Shown: positions 12,749 to 23,726 of the stretch, in pieces
How the letters are laid out: every line of letters begins with the position of its first letter
Numbering within the stretch: the first letter of the stretch is position 1
Assembly: GCF_001152565.1 (NCBI RefSeq)
Contig: NZ_CQAZ01000005.1
Location: 95,398-144,796, forward strand
DNA from: Yersinia pekkanenii
Lineage (GTDB): Bacteria; Pseudomonadota; Gammaproteobacteria; Enterobacterales; Enterobacteriaceae
DNA length: 49,399 nucleotides
Reading direction: 5' to 3'
Made by a program: the position numbers and the translations under genes
Notes under the pieces: generated by a model
Seen by the model: only the letters and a program-made list of their open reading frames with translations
What the model was told of the DNA's origin: nothing
Database searches by the model: none

Positions 12749-13875
12749 AACGTCACCTGATGATTCTTTAAAGCTTCAAGGATGCGTTGACAGGCATGCC
12801 CGTCACCGTAAGGATTATGTGCCCGAGTCATTTGATGATAGGCAGTTTCATCAGTCAGCAAGCGGGTCACTGCATCGACAATTTTATTAATATTCGTGCC
12901 AACCAACAGAACCGTACCAGAATCGACAGCTTCAGGGCGCTCGGTGGTATCACGCATCACCAGTACCGGCTTACCTAAGGAAGGCGCTTCCTCTTGAATA
13001 CCGCCTGAATCTGTGAGGATAAGGTAAGCGTGGTTCATCAGATAAACGAACGGCAGATAATCTTGAGGGTCGATCAGAATGATATTATCAATACCCTTCA
13101 AGATACGATTAACCGGCTCACTGACATTAGGGTTGAGATGCACCGGATAAACAACCTGAACATCAGGATGCTTACAGGCAATTTCAGCTAACGCACTGCA
13201 AATCCGCTCAAAACCACCGCCAAAGCTCTCGCGGCGATGGCCAGTGACCAAAATCATCTTCTTACTGGTATCCAGGAACGGGTAACGTTCCGCCAGACTG
13301 GCGCGTAATTCGGGGTTATTCATAACCCGATCACGGACCCAGAACAGCGCATCAATCACCGTATTACCGGTAACAAAAATGCGACTCTCTGGAACCATCT
13401 CACGTAACAGGTTTTGCCGGGAGTTCTCAGTCGGCGCAAAATGGTACATCGCAAGATGGCCAGTCAGTTGGCGATTGGCCTCTTCTGGCCATGGGGAATA
13501 GAGATCTCCAGTACGTAAACCCGCTTCGACATGGCCGACAGGGATGCGGTGATAGAACGCGGCAAGGCTGGTTGACAGCGTCGTCGTGGTATCTCCATGT
13601 ACCAAAATAACGTCTGGCTTAAACTCTGCCAGAACAGGCTTTAACCCTTCCAGAATACGGCAGGTTATTTCTGTTAATCCCTGTCCCGGCCTCATGATAT
13701 TCAAATCATAGTCCGGTTGGATCTCAAATAAACGCAATACCTGGTCCAACATCTCACGATGCTGAGCCGTCACGCAGACTCTCGATTCAAAGGCTTCATC
13801 CTGAGCCAAAGCATGCACCAGAGGAGCCATTTTAATAGCTTCAGGCCGGGTGCCAAAAACAGTCAACACTTTCAC
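12745..13875 (-). CDS. wecB: UDP-GlcNAc 2-epimerase WecB
   Basis: 376 aa, identical to the usual length. It epimerises UDP-GlcNAc to UDP-ManNAc, the first committed step to the ECA uronic acid. Motifs: [12 protein letters not shown] at the N-terminus, VHGDTTTT near residue 95, [10 protein letters not shown] near 213 and [16 protein letters not shown] near 288-303. It is followed by wecC with a 4-base overlap. Confidence 0.97.
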   Translation of the reverse strand: MKVLTVFGTRPEAIKMAPLVHALAQDEAFESRVCVTAQHREMLDQVLRLFEIQPDYDLNIMRPGQGLTEITCRILEGLKPVLAEFKPDVILVHGDTTTTLSTSLAAFYHRIPVGHVEAGLRTGDLYSPWPEEANRQLTGHLAMYHFAPTENSRQNLLREMVPESRIFVTGNTVIDALFWVRDRVMNNPELRASLAERYPFLDTSKKMILVTGHRRESFGGGFERICSALAEIACKHPDVQVVYPVHLNPNVSEPVNRILKGIDNIILIDPQDYLPFVYLMNHAYLILTDSGGIQEEAPSLGKPVLVMRDTTERPEAVDSGTVLLVGTNINKIVDAVTRLLTDETAYHQMTRAHNPYGDGHACQRILEALKNHQVTL

Positions 13876-14077
13876 AGTGAATCTCTTTAAGGTCAGTTAG
13901 CCGCAGACAACGCCTGCAAGTTGGGCGCACAATACGCCCATTAACGATTTATATTCTTCTTACCTGACGTCGCTGCCTGGCTGATTTTGCCTGGCTGCAA
14001 CACCAATTAATGCAGGTATAAATAACTCAGTGCATCACAACCACAACACACAGTATCGATTGCATACACAGTATCGA

Positions 14078-15157
14078 TTACGGTTGTGCACTGGTACGTC
14101 GAACCAATACGACACCTGCTCCGACTAACGCCCCGATAGCGCCCCACATAATCAGCAGGAAAACGCGACGTGGACTATCACGGGTTACCGGATCTTCCGG
14201 TGTACGTAAGTAACGATAAGTCTGGAATGTTTTATCCAACGTCGGGCCGACGTTCAATGTCGCTAGCATGGCGCGATTTTGATCGTAATCAAGATCAAAG
14301 CTGGGACCGGTTGCCTCTAATGTTTCCAGACGGGCCTCCAGCATTGGTTTACCCAACATAAACATTTTGGAATCGGGTAACTGCTCAGCAGGAATATCTG
14401 TTTGATTGCGGGTAATCCCTTGCTGACCGGCCACTTTCAATGCTTGCTTGACCGCAGCCACTTCACGATCGAATACCGCCTGAGCCACCGCTTCCTGCCG
14501 TTTGACTTGGGCTTTCATTGATTGAGTACGAGCAGCCCATGCCCCATTGATCTCGTCATTTAAATGACTGGCCGCACGTTGACTGGCAAAATCGATGTAA
14601 CCACGTAGTAATTTATTTGAATCACTGGCGGTTTCTGCCGTCAATTTAATACTGTCGTTCAGCATCTTTTTGTCATCACGTGGGGTGAAAACAATATTAT
14701 TTACCAGCTCATCCAGCAGTGCCGCATCGGCTTTAGCATCACCTTCCAAGCGTTGCTTGTAGTAATCGCTTTGCAGCCAGAAATCACGGCGAGTATCGTA
14801 AGCCGCTAGCTGGATAATAAACTCACCATATGCTTCATCAGAGATACCGGGTTGCTCACTGGCAACACCGCTATTGATGCGGGTATCCAGATTACGCAAA
14901 AACTGCTGCTGAGAATAATAACCACCCAAATTATTTACTGTTGGTCTGTCAGTAATGGCTGTCGCGCTCCACTGTTGTTTCACCAGATAGGAAACACCCA
15001 ACGCGATTGCGGCAAAAAGAATTGCCATACCGATAATCCATACCTTACCGCGCCAAAGAGTGCGGCACAGACTGCGAATATCTAATTCGTTATCCACAGT
15101 AGGCTCATTATGGGTAGATCCTGTTTTATCAGTCGACATAGATTCTGGTTTCATCAC
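14078..15157 (-). CDS. wzzE: ECA polysaccharide chain-length modulator WzzE
   Basis: 359 aa Wzz-family protein with two membrane spans, about residues 36-56 (VWIIGMAILFAAIALGVSYL) and about 332-352 near the C-terminus, enclosing a large periplasmic coiled-coil region. It controls the modal chain length of ECA with WzyE. The start is uncertain: ATGs at codons 1, 2 and 7 are all possible. It lies 17 bases after wecA; about 200 bases without a gene separate it from wecB. Confidence 0.93.
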   Translation of the reverse strand: MMKPESMSTDKTGSTHNEPTVDNELDIRSLCRTLWRGKVWIIGMAILFAAIALGVSYLVKQQWSATAITDRPTVNNLGGYYSQQQFLRNLDTRINSGVASEQPGISDEAYGEFIIQLAAYDTRRDFWLQSDYYKQRLEGDAKADAALLDELVNNIVFTPRDDKKMLNDSIKLTAETASDSNKLLRGYIDFASQRAASHLNDEINGAWAARTQSMKAQVKRQEAVAQAVFDREVAAVKQALKVAGQQGITRNQTDIPAEQLPDSKMFMLGKPMLEARLETLEATGPSFDLDYDQNRAMLATLNVGPTLDKTFQTYRYLRTPEDPVTRDSPRRVFLLIMWGAIGALVGAGVVLVRRTSAQP

Positions 15158-15174
15158 TACCTAAAAGCCTCTGG

Positions 15175-16272
15175 TTAAGATTCATGCTTATTTTGCGATG
15201 CACGGCGCATCCGACGCTTGGTACGCTTGATAAAACGCGCCACTCGCCATGCGCGTTTGATGCAATAGTCATACAACAGAAATGCAAGCAAGAATAATGC
15301 CAACATAGCCCATTCAGGTACAAATGTTAGCCGTTCGCCGATAACACCAATCGCTGCCAACAACGCGGCAGCCAGGGTGATTAAAACAAAAGCCTGCCGT
15401 GAGGTAAAACCAGCACGCATAATCAAGTGGTGAATATGCTGGCGGTCCGGTGAGAAAGGACTCATCCCTTTACGCAAACGCCGATACATGATGGCAATCA
15501 TATCCATCAATGGAATGGCAATAATCCACAATGCTGTAACCGGGTTAATCGGGTGAGAATTCCCTTGTGTGGTTTGCAGTAGTATCCAAATAGCAGTGAA
15601 GCCAATCAGAGTACTGCCAGCATCACCCATAAAGACTTTATAGCGACGCCCTAATAACCCAAGGTTGAGTAATATATAAGGCAAAATAGTGGCAATCATG
15701 GCGAAACACCATAAAGCCAATGCCATCTGCCCGCTTTGATACAGCAACAGACCCATCGCACCGAAAGAGACGCAGGACAAGCCACCCAGTAAGCCATCAA
15801 TACCATCCACCATATTGAAAGCATTTATCGCCGCCCATACGGCGAACAATGTCACGACATAACCGAACGGCCCTAATACCATCTCCCATGGGCCAAAAAC
15901 ATGCCCAAGGCTGCGTAAATAAAGCCCTGCAGCGGCCATCATGACAATACCAACCAATGCCTGAACGAAGGCACGGATTTTTACACTGATATCAAAGCGA
16001 TCATCTAAAGCACCCACTAACACCAACAAACCGGCACAACCGAGATATAAGCGGAAATGGGGGACCTGATGATTGGTAATCAGAAAGGTAAAACAAATAC
16101 CGGCAAACACGGATATTCCGCCCACTAATGGGATCAATCCTTGGTGACGTTTGCGATAATTAGGTTTATCAACTAATCCAATTTTCTTGGCAGCTTTGCG
16201 AGCAACAAATAAAAAACCCAAAGAAAACAGGAAGATAATAAATATTTCAGTACTCATAGTGAGTAAATTCAC
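15175..16272 (-). CDS. wecA: Undecaprenyl-phosphate GlcNAc-1-phosphate transferase WecA
   Basis: 365 aa polytopic inner-membrane enzyme that starts ECA (and often O-antigen) synthesis by making GlcNAc-PP-undecaprenol. Family motifs: GALDDRFD (cytoplasmic DD pair), NAFNMVDGIDGL, KVFMGDAGSTLIGF and the basic HIHH segment SPDRQHIHHL. It ends in a very basic tail. First gene of the operon. The ATG at 16272 (MNLLTMSTE) matches the family start. Confidence 0.97.
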   Translation of the reverse strand: MNLLTMSTEIFIIFLFSLGFLFVARKAAKKIGLVDKPNYRKRHQGLIPLVGGISVFAGICFTFLITNHQVPHFRLYLGCAGLLVLVGALDDRFDISVKIRAFVQALVGIVMMAAAGLYLRSLGHVFGPWEMVLGPFGYVVTLFAVWAAINAFNMVDGIDGLLGGLSCVSFGAMGLLLYQSGQMALALWCFAMIATILPYILLNLGLLGRRYKVFMGDAGSTLIGFTAIWILLQTTQGNSHPINPVTALWIIAIPLMDMIAIMYRRLRKGMSPFSPDRQHIHHLIMRAGFTSRQAFVLITLAAALLAAIGVIGERLTFVPEWAMLALFLLAFLLYDYCIKRAWRVARFIKRTKRRMRRASQNKHES

Positions 16273-16505
16273 GTTTAACCGCTCTCTGCAAAAAGATACG
16301 ACAGCTTAGCATGGGGCTTGGCGCATACCATGCCTTATCCATGCTTTCAGTTATTTCTGAATATGATGACAGCCTTGCTTGTTATTCCCAACTCTATTTT
16401 TGGTATTTTCTCGTCGGTAATGAGAATAAGAACCAAAATAGGTGTTGGTTTGCACGCTTTATCCACTAATGGATAGCACGCTCGGCTATCGTATATTCCA
16501 AAAGC
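16273..16505 (-). promoter_or_regulatory. Upstream region of the ECA operon
   Basis: About 230 AT-rich bases between the rho terminator and wecA. Because rho ends in a terminator just upstream, the ECA operon promoter must be here. I see no unambiguous -35/-10 pair and no gene (a 72-codon open frame at 16347-16565 runs through the terminator and repeat and is not credible). Confidence 0.5.
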
Positions 16506-16535
16506 AAAAAACGCCACGACTGAGCGTGACGTTTT
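16506..16535 (-). terminator. Intrinsic terminator after rho
   Basis: Long stem AAAACG-C-CACG (16508-16518) with CGTG-A-CGTTTT (16525-16535), one internal C/A mismatch and a 6-nt loop. On the minus strand the stem is followed by TTTTTTGCTTTT. It lies downstream of rho and separates rho from the ECA operon. Confidence 0.85.
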
Positions 16536-16547
16536 ACTGATTTCACT

Positions 16548-16654
16548 ATACCCGCCATACTTCAAGCTGCATGTGCCTTATCTGCACTTATTACTCGCCC
16601 CATCCATGGAACTCGCCTCTACGAGGCTGCTGCAACTCGAATTATTTAGGGTAT
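16548..16654. repeat. Yersinia/Serratia-type intergenic palindromic element
   Basis: 107-bp element bounded by ATACCC (16548-16553) and GGGTAT (16649-16654). Inside are TTCAAGCTGCA (16561-16571) and its imperfect inverse TGCAACTCGAA (16631-16641). Elements beginning with this ATACCCTAAATAATTCGAG motif recur between genes in Yersinia and Serratia; I recognise it from memory and see only one copy here. It lies between the rho stop and the rho terminator. Confidence 0.65.
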
Positions 16655-16715
16655 ATACTCTCGTACTTGAAGCCGCAGGGTTGTTAACTGCGACTCCAAA
16701 TTCTTTGAGCAAAAC

Positions 16716-17975
16716 CTACGAACGTCTCATATTATCGAAGAACTGATCGTTGGTTTTCGCTGTTGCCAGTTTGCTGATGAGGAACTCCATCGCATCGATC
16801 TCACCCATAGGATGAAGGATACGGCGCAAGATCCACATTTTTTGCAGCTCTTCTGTGGTTGTTAGCAACTCTTCTTTACGCGTGCCAGAACGGTTGAAAT
16901 CAATGGCTGGGAACACACGTTTCTCCGCAATTTTGCGGGATAAGTGCAGTTCCATGTTGCCGGTACCTTTAAATTCTTCATAGATAACTTCATCCATTTT
17001 AGAACCGGTATCGACCAGCGCGGTGGCAATGATGGTCAGGCTACCGCCCTCTTCAACATTACGCGCAGCACCAAAGAAACGTTTAGGACGATGTAAAGCG
17101 TTAGCATCTACACCACCGGTCAGCACTTTGCCAGAAGCAGGTACCACGGTGTTATATGCACGAGCCAAGCGGGTAATGGAATCCAGTAAGATAATAACGT
17201 CTTTTTTATGCTCAACCAGACGTTTAGCTTTCTCGATAACCATTTCCGCGACTTGAACGTGACGGGATGCAGGTTCATCAAAAGTAGAAGCAATAACCTC
17301 ACCTTTAACCAAACGTTGCATCTCGGTTACTTCTTCCGGACGCTCGTCAATCAGCAATACCATCAGCACGCAGTCAGGGTGGTTGTATGCAATGCTGGTA
17401 GCAATATTCTGCAACAGCATGGTTTTACCCGCTTTAGGCGGTGCCACAATCAGACCACGTTGGCCGCGACCGATTGGCGAGGCCAAATCGAGTACACGAG
17501 CAGTTAAATCTTCTGTCGAACCATTACCACGTTCCATGCGCAGACGAGAGTTGGCATGTAATGGGGTTAAGTTTTCGAACAGAATTTTGTTACGGGCATT
17601 TTCCGGTTTGTCGTAGTTAACTTCGTTAACTTTCAACAATGCAAAATAACGCTCACCTTCTTTCGGTGGACGAATCTTACCGGCAACGGTATCACCAGTG
17701 CGAAGGTTGAAACGGCGAATTTGGCTTGGGGATACATAGATGTCGTCGGGGCCGGCAAGGTAGGAGCTGTCTGCAGAGCGGAGGAAACCAAATCCATCCT
17801 GCAATATCTCCAATACACCGTCACCGAAGATATCTTCTCCACTTTTCGCGTGCTGCTTAAGAATAGAGAAAATAATATCTTGTTTACGCATCCGGGCCAG
17901 GTTTTCCAGCCCCATATTTTCGCCAAGTGTTATCAGATCAGAAACCGGCGTATTCTTTAATTCGGTAAGATTCAT
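16716..17975 (-). CDS. rho: Transcription termination factor Rho
   Basis: 419 aa, the exact E. coli length. The N-terminal OB-fold RNA-binding domain (about residues 48-118) is followed by the RecA-type ATPase with Walker A PPKAGKT near residue 180, Walker [14 protein letters not shown] and the Q/R-loop region. It forms the hexameric RNA translocase that ends Rho-dependent transcripts. It is preceded by a long leader, as expected for an autoregulated gene. Confidence 0.98.
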   Translation of the reverse strand: MNLTELKNTPVSDLITLGENMGLENLARMRKQDIIFSILKQHAKSGEDIFGDGVLEILQDGFGFLRSADSSYLAGPDDIYVSPSQIRRFNLRTGDTVAGKIRPPKEGERYFALLKVNEVNYDKPENARNKILFENLTPLHANSRLRMERGNGSTEDLTARVLDLASPIGRGQRGLIVAPPKAGKTMLLQNIATSIAYNHPDCVLMVLLIDERPEEVTEMQRLVKGEVIASTFDEPASRHVQVAEMVIEKAKRLVEHKKDVIILLDSITRLARAYNTVVPASGKVLTGGVDANALHRPKRFFGAARNVEEGGSLTIIATALVDTGSKMDEVIYEEFKGTGNMELHLSRKIAEKRVFPAIDFNRSGTRKEELLTTTEELQKMWILRRILHPMGEIDAMEFLISKLATAKTNDQFFDNMRRS

Positions 17976-18462
17976 AATGGTGGGTTCTTAAACTCGGGGT
18001 ATGTCTCGAACTATGGTCGTGAATGGTATGGCAGCGTCATCCGTGCCTGTTTAACGGGACATTCAATCACCGGCCTTGGACAAACTACGTAAGTAATGAC
18101 TTACGCAAGGTTTGCGCGACGCAACGGTAAAAAGATTGAAGGTGCCTTAGACTGATTTGTAAAACCTTTAGGCTGTCAAAAAACCGATTGAGTTCATAAT
18201 TATTCTCAACACACATTATTTCGACATAGAGTAAAACTTTAGATTCAAACTATTTAGATACTACAGACTATTTATTAGGTACTAAAGAATTAAGCTGGAT
18301 GCTACAAACCCGGACTCGATACACAGGAATGTTCTATATGCAGTGAAGTAAACTTAACACGCTTCTTTGCAGGCGTCTAGCGGTCAGTGTGAGAAATCAC
18401 AACTGCCGCTAAACACCCAGCTTTACCCGTCATCTTTCAAAGGTACTGACAGCTAGCGCCAC
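17976..18462 (-). promoter_or_regulatory. rho leader and trxA-rho intergenic region
   Basis: 487 bases without a recognisable gene. In E. coli the rho leader encodes the 33-aa RhoL peptide and mediates Rho autoregulation. No RhoL-like frame is visible here; only a 9-codon frame beginning ATGAACTCAATC at about 18200 can be read. A 14-bp imperfect hairpin (18379-18410, AGCGGTCAGTGTGA / TCACAACTGCCGCT, one bulge on each side) lies just after trxA but has no T tract. Confidence 0.5.
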
Positions 18463-18789
18463 TTACAGATTTGCATCCAAGAATGCTTTGAGCTGACCTT
18501 TAGACAAGGCACCGACCTTGGTGGCCACAACTTCACCGTCACGGAATAACAACAAGGTAGGGATACCACGGATACCGTATTTTGGTGCCGTACCCTGATT
18601 GTCATCAATATTCAATTTAGTGATGGTAAGTCTGCCTTCATACTCTTCAGCAATTTCATCTAAAATAGGAGCAATCATCTTGCACGGACCGCACCATTCA
18701 GCCCAAAAATCGACCAGAACCAGGCCGCTGGCTTTCAGCACGTCAGTGTCGAAACTGTCATCACTCAGGTGAATAATTTTATCGCTCAT
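18463..18789 (-). CDS. trxA: Thioredoxin 1 (TrxA)
   Basis: 108 aa, standard size. Small cytoplasmic dithiol reductant with the active site WCGPCK (Cys33, Cys36) and the conserved cis-proline in [11 protein letters not shown]. It donates electrons to ribonucleotide reductase, PAPS reductase and others. It lies divergent from rhlB, with which it shares a 118-base promoter region, and upstream of rho. Confidence 0.98.
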   Translation of the reverse strand: MSDKIIHLSDDSFDTDVLKASGLVLVDFWAEWCGPCKMIAPILDEIAEEYEGRLTITKLNIDDNQGTAPKYGIRGIPTLLLFRDGEVVATKVGALSKGQLKAFLDANL

Positions 18790-18907
18790 GTTCTACTCCA
18801 AAGGATTGTGTCTACCTCGTTGGTGTAGCATTAACCAACAATAGGATGACTTTATTTCACCGGATACGCTTTCGTAAAGCAATAGTTAGCTGATATTCTA
18901 CCACACT

Positions 18908-20194
18908 ATGAGCAAAACACACTTGACTGAACAGAAGTTTTCCGACTTCGCCCTGCACCCGCTAGTTGTTGAAGCCCTTGAAAACAAAGGGTTTCATTAC
19001 TGCACGCCGATTCAGGCGTTAGCATTGCCACTCACCCTTTCGGGGCGTGATGTAGCGGGTCAGGCGCAAACAGGTACCGGCAAGACGCTGGCATTCTTAG
19101 CGTCTACTTTCCATTATTTGCTTTCTCACCCGGCTGAAGAGGGTCGACAGACCAATCAACCGCGCGCATTGATTATGGCACCAACGCGTGAATTAGCCGT
19201 GCAAATTCACTCCGATGCAGAGTCACTTTCCCAGATAACTGGGCTGAAATTAGGCTTGGCTTATGGCGGCGATGGCTACGACAAACAGCTTAAAGTGCTG
19301 GAAAGTGGCGTTGATATTCTGATCGGTACTACTGGCCGTTTAATCGACTACGCAAAACAAAATTATATTAATCTCGGTGCGATTCAGGTTGTGGTCTTGG
19401 ATGAAGCAGATCGTATGTACGATTTAGGCTTTATTAAAGATATCCGTTGGCTATTCCGCCGTATGCCTTCCGTTGATAAACGCTTAAACATGTTGTTCTC
19501 TGCCACACTCTCGTACCGGGTACGTGAGCTGGCCTTTGAACAAATGAATAACGCTGAATATGTTGAAGTGGAACCGCTACAAAAAACCGGCCACCGCATT
19601 CAGGAAGAGTTGTTCTACCCCTCAAATGAAGAAAAAATGCGTCTGCTTCAGACGTTAATTGAAGAAGAATGGCCAGATCGCTGCATTATTTTTGCTAATA
19701 CCAAACATCGTTGTGAAGAAATTTGGGGGCATTTGGCGGCCGATGGTCATCGTGTCGGTTTACTGACCGGTGATGTCGCACAGAAAAAACGCCTACGCAT
19801 TCTGGAAGATTTCACCAAAGGTGATTTGGATATTCTGGTTGCCACCGATGTTGCTGCCCGTGGTCTACATATTCCACTGGTAACCCATGTCTTCAACTAT
19901 GATCTGCCCGATGACTGTGAAGATTATGTTCACCGCATTGGTCGTACCGGTCGTGCTGGCGAAAGTGGTCATTCCATTAGCCTTGCATGTGAAGAATACG
20001 CGTTAAACTTACCGGCTATCGAGACCTACACCGGTCATAGCATTCCGGTAAGCAAATATAATAGTGATGCGCTATTAACTGATTTGCCAGCGCCAAAACG
20101 TCTGGCCCGTACCCGTACCGGGAATGGTCCACGCCGTAACTCAGCCCCACGTCGTAGTGGTGCACCACGGAATAACCGTAAGCGACCGAGCTGA
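18908..20194 (+). CDS. rhlB: DEAD-box RNA helicase RhlB
   Basis: 428 aa. ATP-dependent RNA helicase of the RNA degradosome, where it unwinds structured RNA for RNase E and PNPase. Motifs in order: Q motif [13 protein letters not shown], motif I AQTGTGKT, Ia [30 protein letters not shown]. The basic low-complexity C-terminal tail ([18 protein letters not shown]) is typical of RhlB and contacts RNA. gppA follows after 3 bases. Confidence 0.97.
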   Translation: MSKTHLTEQKFSDFALHPLVVEALENKGFHYCTPIQALALPLTLSGRDVAGQAQTGTGKTLAFLASTFHYLLSHPAEEGRQTNQPRALIMAPTRELAVQIHSDAESLSQITGLKLGLAYGGDGYDKQLKVLESGVDILIGTTGRLIDYAKQNYINLGAIQVVVLDEADRMYDLGFIKDIRWLFRRMPSVDKRLNMLFSATLSYRVRELAFEQMNNAEYVEVEPLQKTGHRIQEELFYPSNEEKMRLLQTLIEEEWPDRCIIFANTKHRCEEIWGHLAADGHRVGLLTGDVAQKKRLRILEDFTKGDLDILVATDVAARGLHIPLVTHVFNYDLPDDCEDYVHRIGRTGRAGESGHSISLACEEYALNLPAIETYTGHSIPVSKYNSDALLTDLPAPKRLARTRTGNGPRRNSAPRRSGAPRNNRKRPS

Positions 20195-20197
20195 TAA

Positions 20198-21694
20198 ATG
20201 ATGCTGAGTTCCACCTCACTTTATGCTGCCATCGATCTTGGCTCCAACAGTTTTCATATGTTGGTGGTACGTGAGGTGGCAGGCAGTATCCAGACGCTGG
20301 CCCGGATCAAACGGAAAGTCCGTCTGGCTGCCGGTTTGGATAGCCAAAACCACTTGTCGCAAGAAGCGATGGAACGCGGCTGGCAATGCCTGAAACTTTT
20401 TTCAGAGCGTTTGCAGGACATTCCTCGGGATCAGATCCGCGTGGTCGCAACTGCAACCCTGCGTCTGGCTTCTAATGCTGAAGAATTTCTGCAAACCGCA
20501 ATAGAAATTCTCGGTTGCCCAATTCAGGTGATCAGTGGCGAAGAAGAAGCGCGCCTGATTTATCATGGTGTGGCACATACCACTGGTGGGCCGGAACAGC
20601 GTCTGGTGGTGGATATTGGGGGGGGCAGCACCGAGCTGGTGACCGGCAATGGTGCTCAGGCAAATACCCTGGTCAGCTTATCAATGGGTTGTGTCACGTG
20701 GCTGGAGCGTTACTTCAGTGACCGCAATCTGGCAAAAGATAATTTTGAGCGCGCTGAACTGGCCGCCCGCGAGATGCTCAAACCGGTCGCAAAACGTTTT
20801 CGTGACCATGGCTGGCAAATCTGTGTCGGGGCCTCAGGGACCGTTCAGGCTCTACAAGAGATCATGGTCGCTCAGGGTATGGACGAACTGATCACGCTGG
20901 CCAAATTACAGCAGTTGAAACAAAGAGCGATTCAGTGTGGCAAATTGGAAGAGCTGGAAATCCCTGGTTTAACGCTGGAACGGGCGCTGGTTTTCCCCAG
21001 TGGCCTATCTATTTTAATTGCGATATTCCAGGAACTGGCAATTGAAAGCATGACTCTGGCTGGCGGCGCACTGCGCGAAGGGCTGGTCTATGGCATGCTG
21101 CATTTACCCGTTGAGCAGGATATTCGCAGCCGGACAGTGCGAAATTTGCAGCGTCGCTATTTACTCGATACCGAGCAAGCTAAGCGCGTTAGCAAGCTGG
21201 CCGATAACTTTTTCCTACAAGTGGAAAAAGAGTGGCATCTTGATGGCCGATGTCGGGAGTTACTGCAAAATGCCTGTTTGATTCATGAAATTGGCCTAAG
21301 TGTCGATTTTAAACGTGCTCCCCAACATGCCGCTTACCTGATTCGCAATTTAGATCTCCCTGGTTTTACCCCTGCTCAAAAGCTACTACTTTCTGCTCTG
21401 CTACAAAACCAGAGCGACACGCTCGATCTGTCATTGTTAAATCAACAGAATGCGTTGCCGGTGGCGATGGCACAACATTTGTGCCGTTTACTGCGTCTGG
21501 CGATTATTTTCTCCAGTCGCCGCCGGGATGATACTCTGCCGGCCGTCAGGCTGCGTGCCAATAATGAAGCGCTTTATATACTGCTACCTCAAGGTTGGCT
21601 GCAACAACACCCTTACCGGGCTGAAGCGCTTGAGCAAGAAAGTCACTGGCAAAGCTATGTTCAATGGCCGCTATTATTAGAAGAATTGAACTAA
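20198..21694 (+). CDS. gppA: Guanosine-5'-triphosphate,3'-diphosphate pyrophosphatase GppA
   Basis: 498 aa Ppx/GppA phosphatase of the ASKHA fold. It hydrolyses pppGpp to ppGpp in the stringent response and can act on polyphosphate. The N-terminal phosphate-binding loop [12 protein letters not shown] and the second loop [11 protein letters not shown] are present, followed by the C-terminal HD-like helical domain ([13 protein letters not shown]). The start may be either of two adjacent ATGs. It is co-transcribed with rhlB. Confidence 0.96.
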   Translation: MMLSSTSLYAAIDLGSNSFHMLVVREVAGSIQTLARIKRKVRLAAGLDSQNHLSQEAMERGWQCLKLFSERLQDIPRDQIRVVATATLRLASNAEEFLQTAIEILGCPIQVISGEEEARLIYHGVAHTTGGPEQRLVVDIGGGSTELVTGNGAQANTLVSLSMGCVTWLERYFSDRNLAKDNFERAELAAREMLKPVAKRFRDHGWQICVGASGTVQALQEIMVAQGMDELITLAKLQQLKQRAIQCGKLEELEIPGLTLERALVFPSGLSILIAIFQELAIESMTLAGGALREGLVYGMLHLPVEQDIRSRTVRNLQRRYLLDTEQAKRVSKLADNFFLQVEKEWHLDGRCRELLQNACLIHEIGLSVDFKRAPQHAAYLIRNLDLPGFTPAQKLLLSALLQNQSDTLDLSLLNQQNALPVAMAQHLCRLLRLAIIFSSRRRDDTLPAVRLRANNEALYILLPQGWLQQHPYRAEALEQESHWQSYVQWPLLLEELN

Positions 21695-21788
21695 ATTTGT
21701 TGCTGTTGGGCGGCCCCAGTCGCCCACTTCTTACCCCCTCGCCCTAAATACCCCCACAAAACCATCAGATTGTGATCACCCTCAGTTT

Positions 21789-21836
21789 AAAAAAGAAACG
21801 ATGTGTGTATTTTTATAAAACTATGTTTCTTTTTTT
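21789..21836. promoter_or_regulatory. Inverted repeat upstream of pehX, candidate KdgR-type operator
   Basis: AAAAAAGAAAC (21789-21799) and GTTTCTTTTTT (21825-21835) form a perfect 11-bp inverted repeat with a 25-nt spacer. Overlapping the right half, 21814-21832 matches the enterobacterial KdgR box (AAAC-N4-GTTTC core with AT-rich flanks) at about 16 of 19 positions by eye. It ends 13 bases before the pehX ATG. KdgR controls pectin genes, so the location is apt, but binding is inferred. Confidence 0.5.
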
Positions 21837-21848
21837 AAAGAGGTAACA

Positions 21849-23675
21849 ATGCGAGCACAGTCTCAACGTCCACATAGCTTGGCTATGTGGGTAATGATGT
21901 TCAGTCTGATAGCCAGCACCCCAACGGTAATTGCTGCGCAAGCAAGCCGCCACGATGCCCCTCAGCAGCTACAGGTTCCTACTCTTGCCTATGACGAGAG
22001 CAGTATTGTTCTGGTGTGGAAGGCACCGGAAGATACCCGCGAAATTGTTGATTACCAGATTTATTCCGCCGGGAAGTTACTGGGTAAAGCCAGTGATAAC
22101 AATGATAAATTCTCGCCAGCCAAGCCCTATATCGATCACTTTTATGCCAACGATAAAGATAATTTCCAGCATAAAATTGTGCTGCAAAATTTCACAGTTG
22201 ATGGTTTAAAACCAGACACTCGCTATCAATTTACGGTAAAAGCGCGTTATGCCGATGGCTCGTTGTCCACTGCCAGTAACCTCGTTACGACAAAAACCAG
22301 TGCTAAACCACAGAGTATCAATATTCGCGAATTTGGCGCAGTCGATGATGGCAAAACGTTAAATACCAAAGCGATTCAACAGGCAATTGATCGCTGTAAA
22401 CCGGGTTGCCGAGTCGAAATTCCGGCAGGTATCTATAAAAGTGGCGCGCTTTGGCTGAAAAGCGATATGACACTTAACCTGCAAGCTGGCGCGACATTGT
22501 TGGGCTCAGAAAACCCTGATGATTATCCGGCTGGCTACCACCTATACCCTTATTCCACCATTGAGCGCCCAGCATCGCTGATCAATGCCATTGACCCGAA
22601 AAACAGCACGCCAGGAACATTCCGTAATATTCGGATTACCGGCTCAGGGATCATTGATGGCAATGGCTGGCTGCGGGCAAAAACACCTGAGATTACAGAC
22701 GAGTTAGGCCATTCATTGCCACAATATGTGGCGAGTAAAAACAGTAAAGTACATGAAGATGGCATTCTGGCGAAAAATCAGGTTGAGAAAGCCGTTTCCG
22801 ACGGTATGGATTTAAAAAATGCCTATGGTCAACGCCGCTCCAGCCTGATGACATTACGCGGGGTAGAAAATGTTTATCTGGCTGGTTTTACCGTCCGTAA
22901 CCCCGCGTTCCACGGCATCATGAATCTGGAAAACCACAATGTGGTTGCCAACGGTTTAATTCATCAAACTTATGATGCTAACAACGGTGATGGTATTGAG
23001 TTTGGTAACAGCCAGAATGTGATGGTGTTTAATAATTTTTTTGATACCGGTGATGACTGCATCAACTTCGCCGCAGGTACCGGAGAAAAAGCACAACAAC
23101 AAGAGCCGATGAAAGCCGCGTGGTTATTTAATAACTATTTCCGTAATGGGCACGGTGCCATTGTGACCGGCAGCCATACCGGTGCCTGGATTGAGGACAT
23201 TCTGGCCGAAAACAACGTAATGTATCTGACCGATATCGGCCTGCGCGCCAAGAGCACCAGTACTATTGGCGGGGGGGTCCGCAATGTGACATTCCGCAAT
23301 AATGCGATGCGCGATTTAGCTAAACAGGCAATAGTAATGACACTGGATTATGCCGACAGTAATGCCAACATTGATTACCCACCGGCTAAAGTCCCGGCTC
23401 AATTCTATGATTTCACAGTTAAAAATGTGACGCTGGATAATATGACCGGCAAGAATGCGGCCATTGAAATCAAAGGTGACACCGCAAATCAAGCCTGGCA
23501 CCGTTTGGTGCATGTCGACAATGTTCAATTGAAACGGACAAACCCTACGGCTATCAGCGACTTGCGTGATAGCGAATTTAACAGTGTTGTATTCACCGAA
23601 TTACGGGGCGATACCCCATGGCACGTTAGTGACGTGAAAAACGTCACTGTCGATGGTACACCAGTAACGCCTTAA
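21849..23675 (+). CDS. pehX: Secreted exo-poly-alpha-D-galacturonosidase (GH28, PehX-like)
   Basis: 608 aa. An N-terminal signal peptide (hydrophobic stretch about residues 12-30, cleavage likely after VIAAQA) is followed by a fibronectin-III-like domain (about 40-150) and a GH28 right-handed beta-helix. GH28 catalytic motifs are all visible: NGDGIEF, DTGDDCINF, GHGAIVTGSHTG and GLRAKSTST. It releases (di)galacturonate from the non-reducing ends of pectic polymers in the periplasm or outside the cell. It lies between gppA and rep, where E. coli has no such gene. Confidence 0.92.
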   Translation: MRAQSQRPHSLAMWVMMFSLIASTPTVIAAQASRHDAPQQLQVPTLAYDESSIVLVWKAPEDTREIVDYQIYSAGKLLGKASDNNDKFSPAKPYIDHFYANDKDNFQHKIVLQNFTVDGLKPDTRYQFTVKARYADGSLSTASNLVTTKTSAKPQSINIREFGAVDDGKTLNTKAIQQAIDRCKPGCRVEIPAGIYKSGALWLKSDMTLNLQAGATLLGSENPDDYPAGYHLYPYSTIERPASLINAIDPKNSTPGTFRNIRITGSGIIDGNGWLRAKTPEITDELGHSLPQYVASKNSKVHEDGILAKNQVEKAVSDGMDLKNAYGQRRSSLMTLRGVENVYLAGFTVRNPAFHGIMNLENHNVVANGLIHQTYDANNGDGIEFGNSQNVMVFNNFFDTGDDCINFAAGTGEKAQQQEPMKAAWLFNNYFRNGHGAIVTGSHTGAWIEDILAENNVMYLTDIGLRAKSTSTIGGGVRNVTFRNNAMRDLAKQAIVMTLDYADSNANIDYPPAKVPAQFYDFTVKNVTLDNMTGKNAAIEIKGDTANQAWHRLVHVDNVQLKRTNPTAISDLRDSEFNSVVFTELRGDTPWHVSDVKNVTVDGTPVTP

Positions 23676-23682
23676 CGGGTTA

Positions 23683-23726
23683 AGTAATGAGCAGTTGTTG
23701 ATGAGGATCGATGGCAGCCCATTACT
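23683..23726. terminator. Candidate bidirectional hairpin between pehX and rep
   Basis: AGTAATGAGC (23683-23692) pairs with GCCCATTACT (23717-23726) with one mismatch, enclosing 24 bases. It lies exactly between the convergent ends of pehX and rep and covers the rep stop codon. T tracts are short (GTTTCTT on the plus strand), so termination is only probable. Confidence 0.4.

Noticed and set aside
18190-18220. RhoL leader peptide
   Set aside because: The only frame is 9 codons and shares no recognisable sequence with the E. coli leader peptide.
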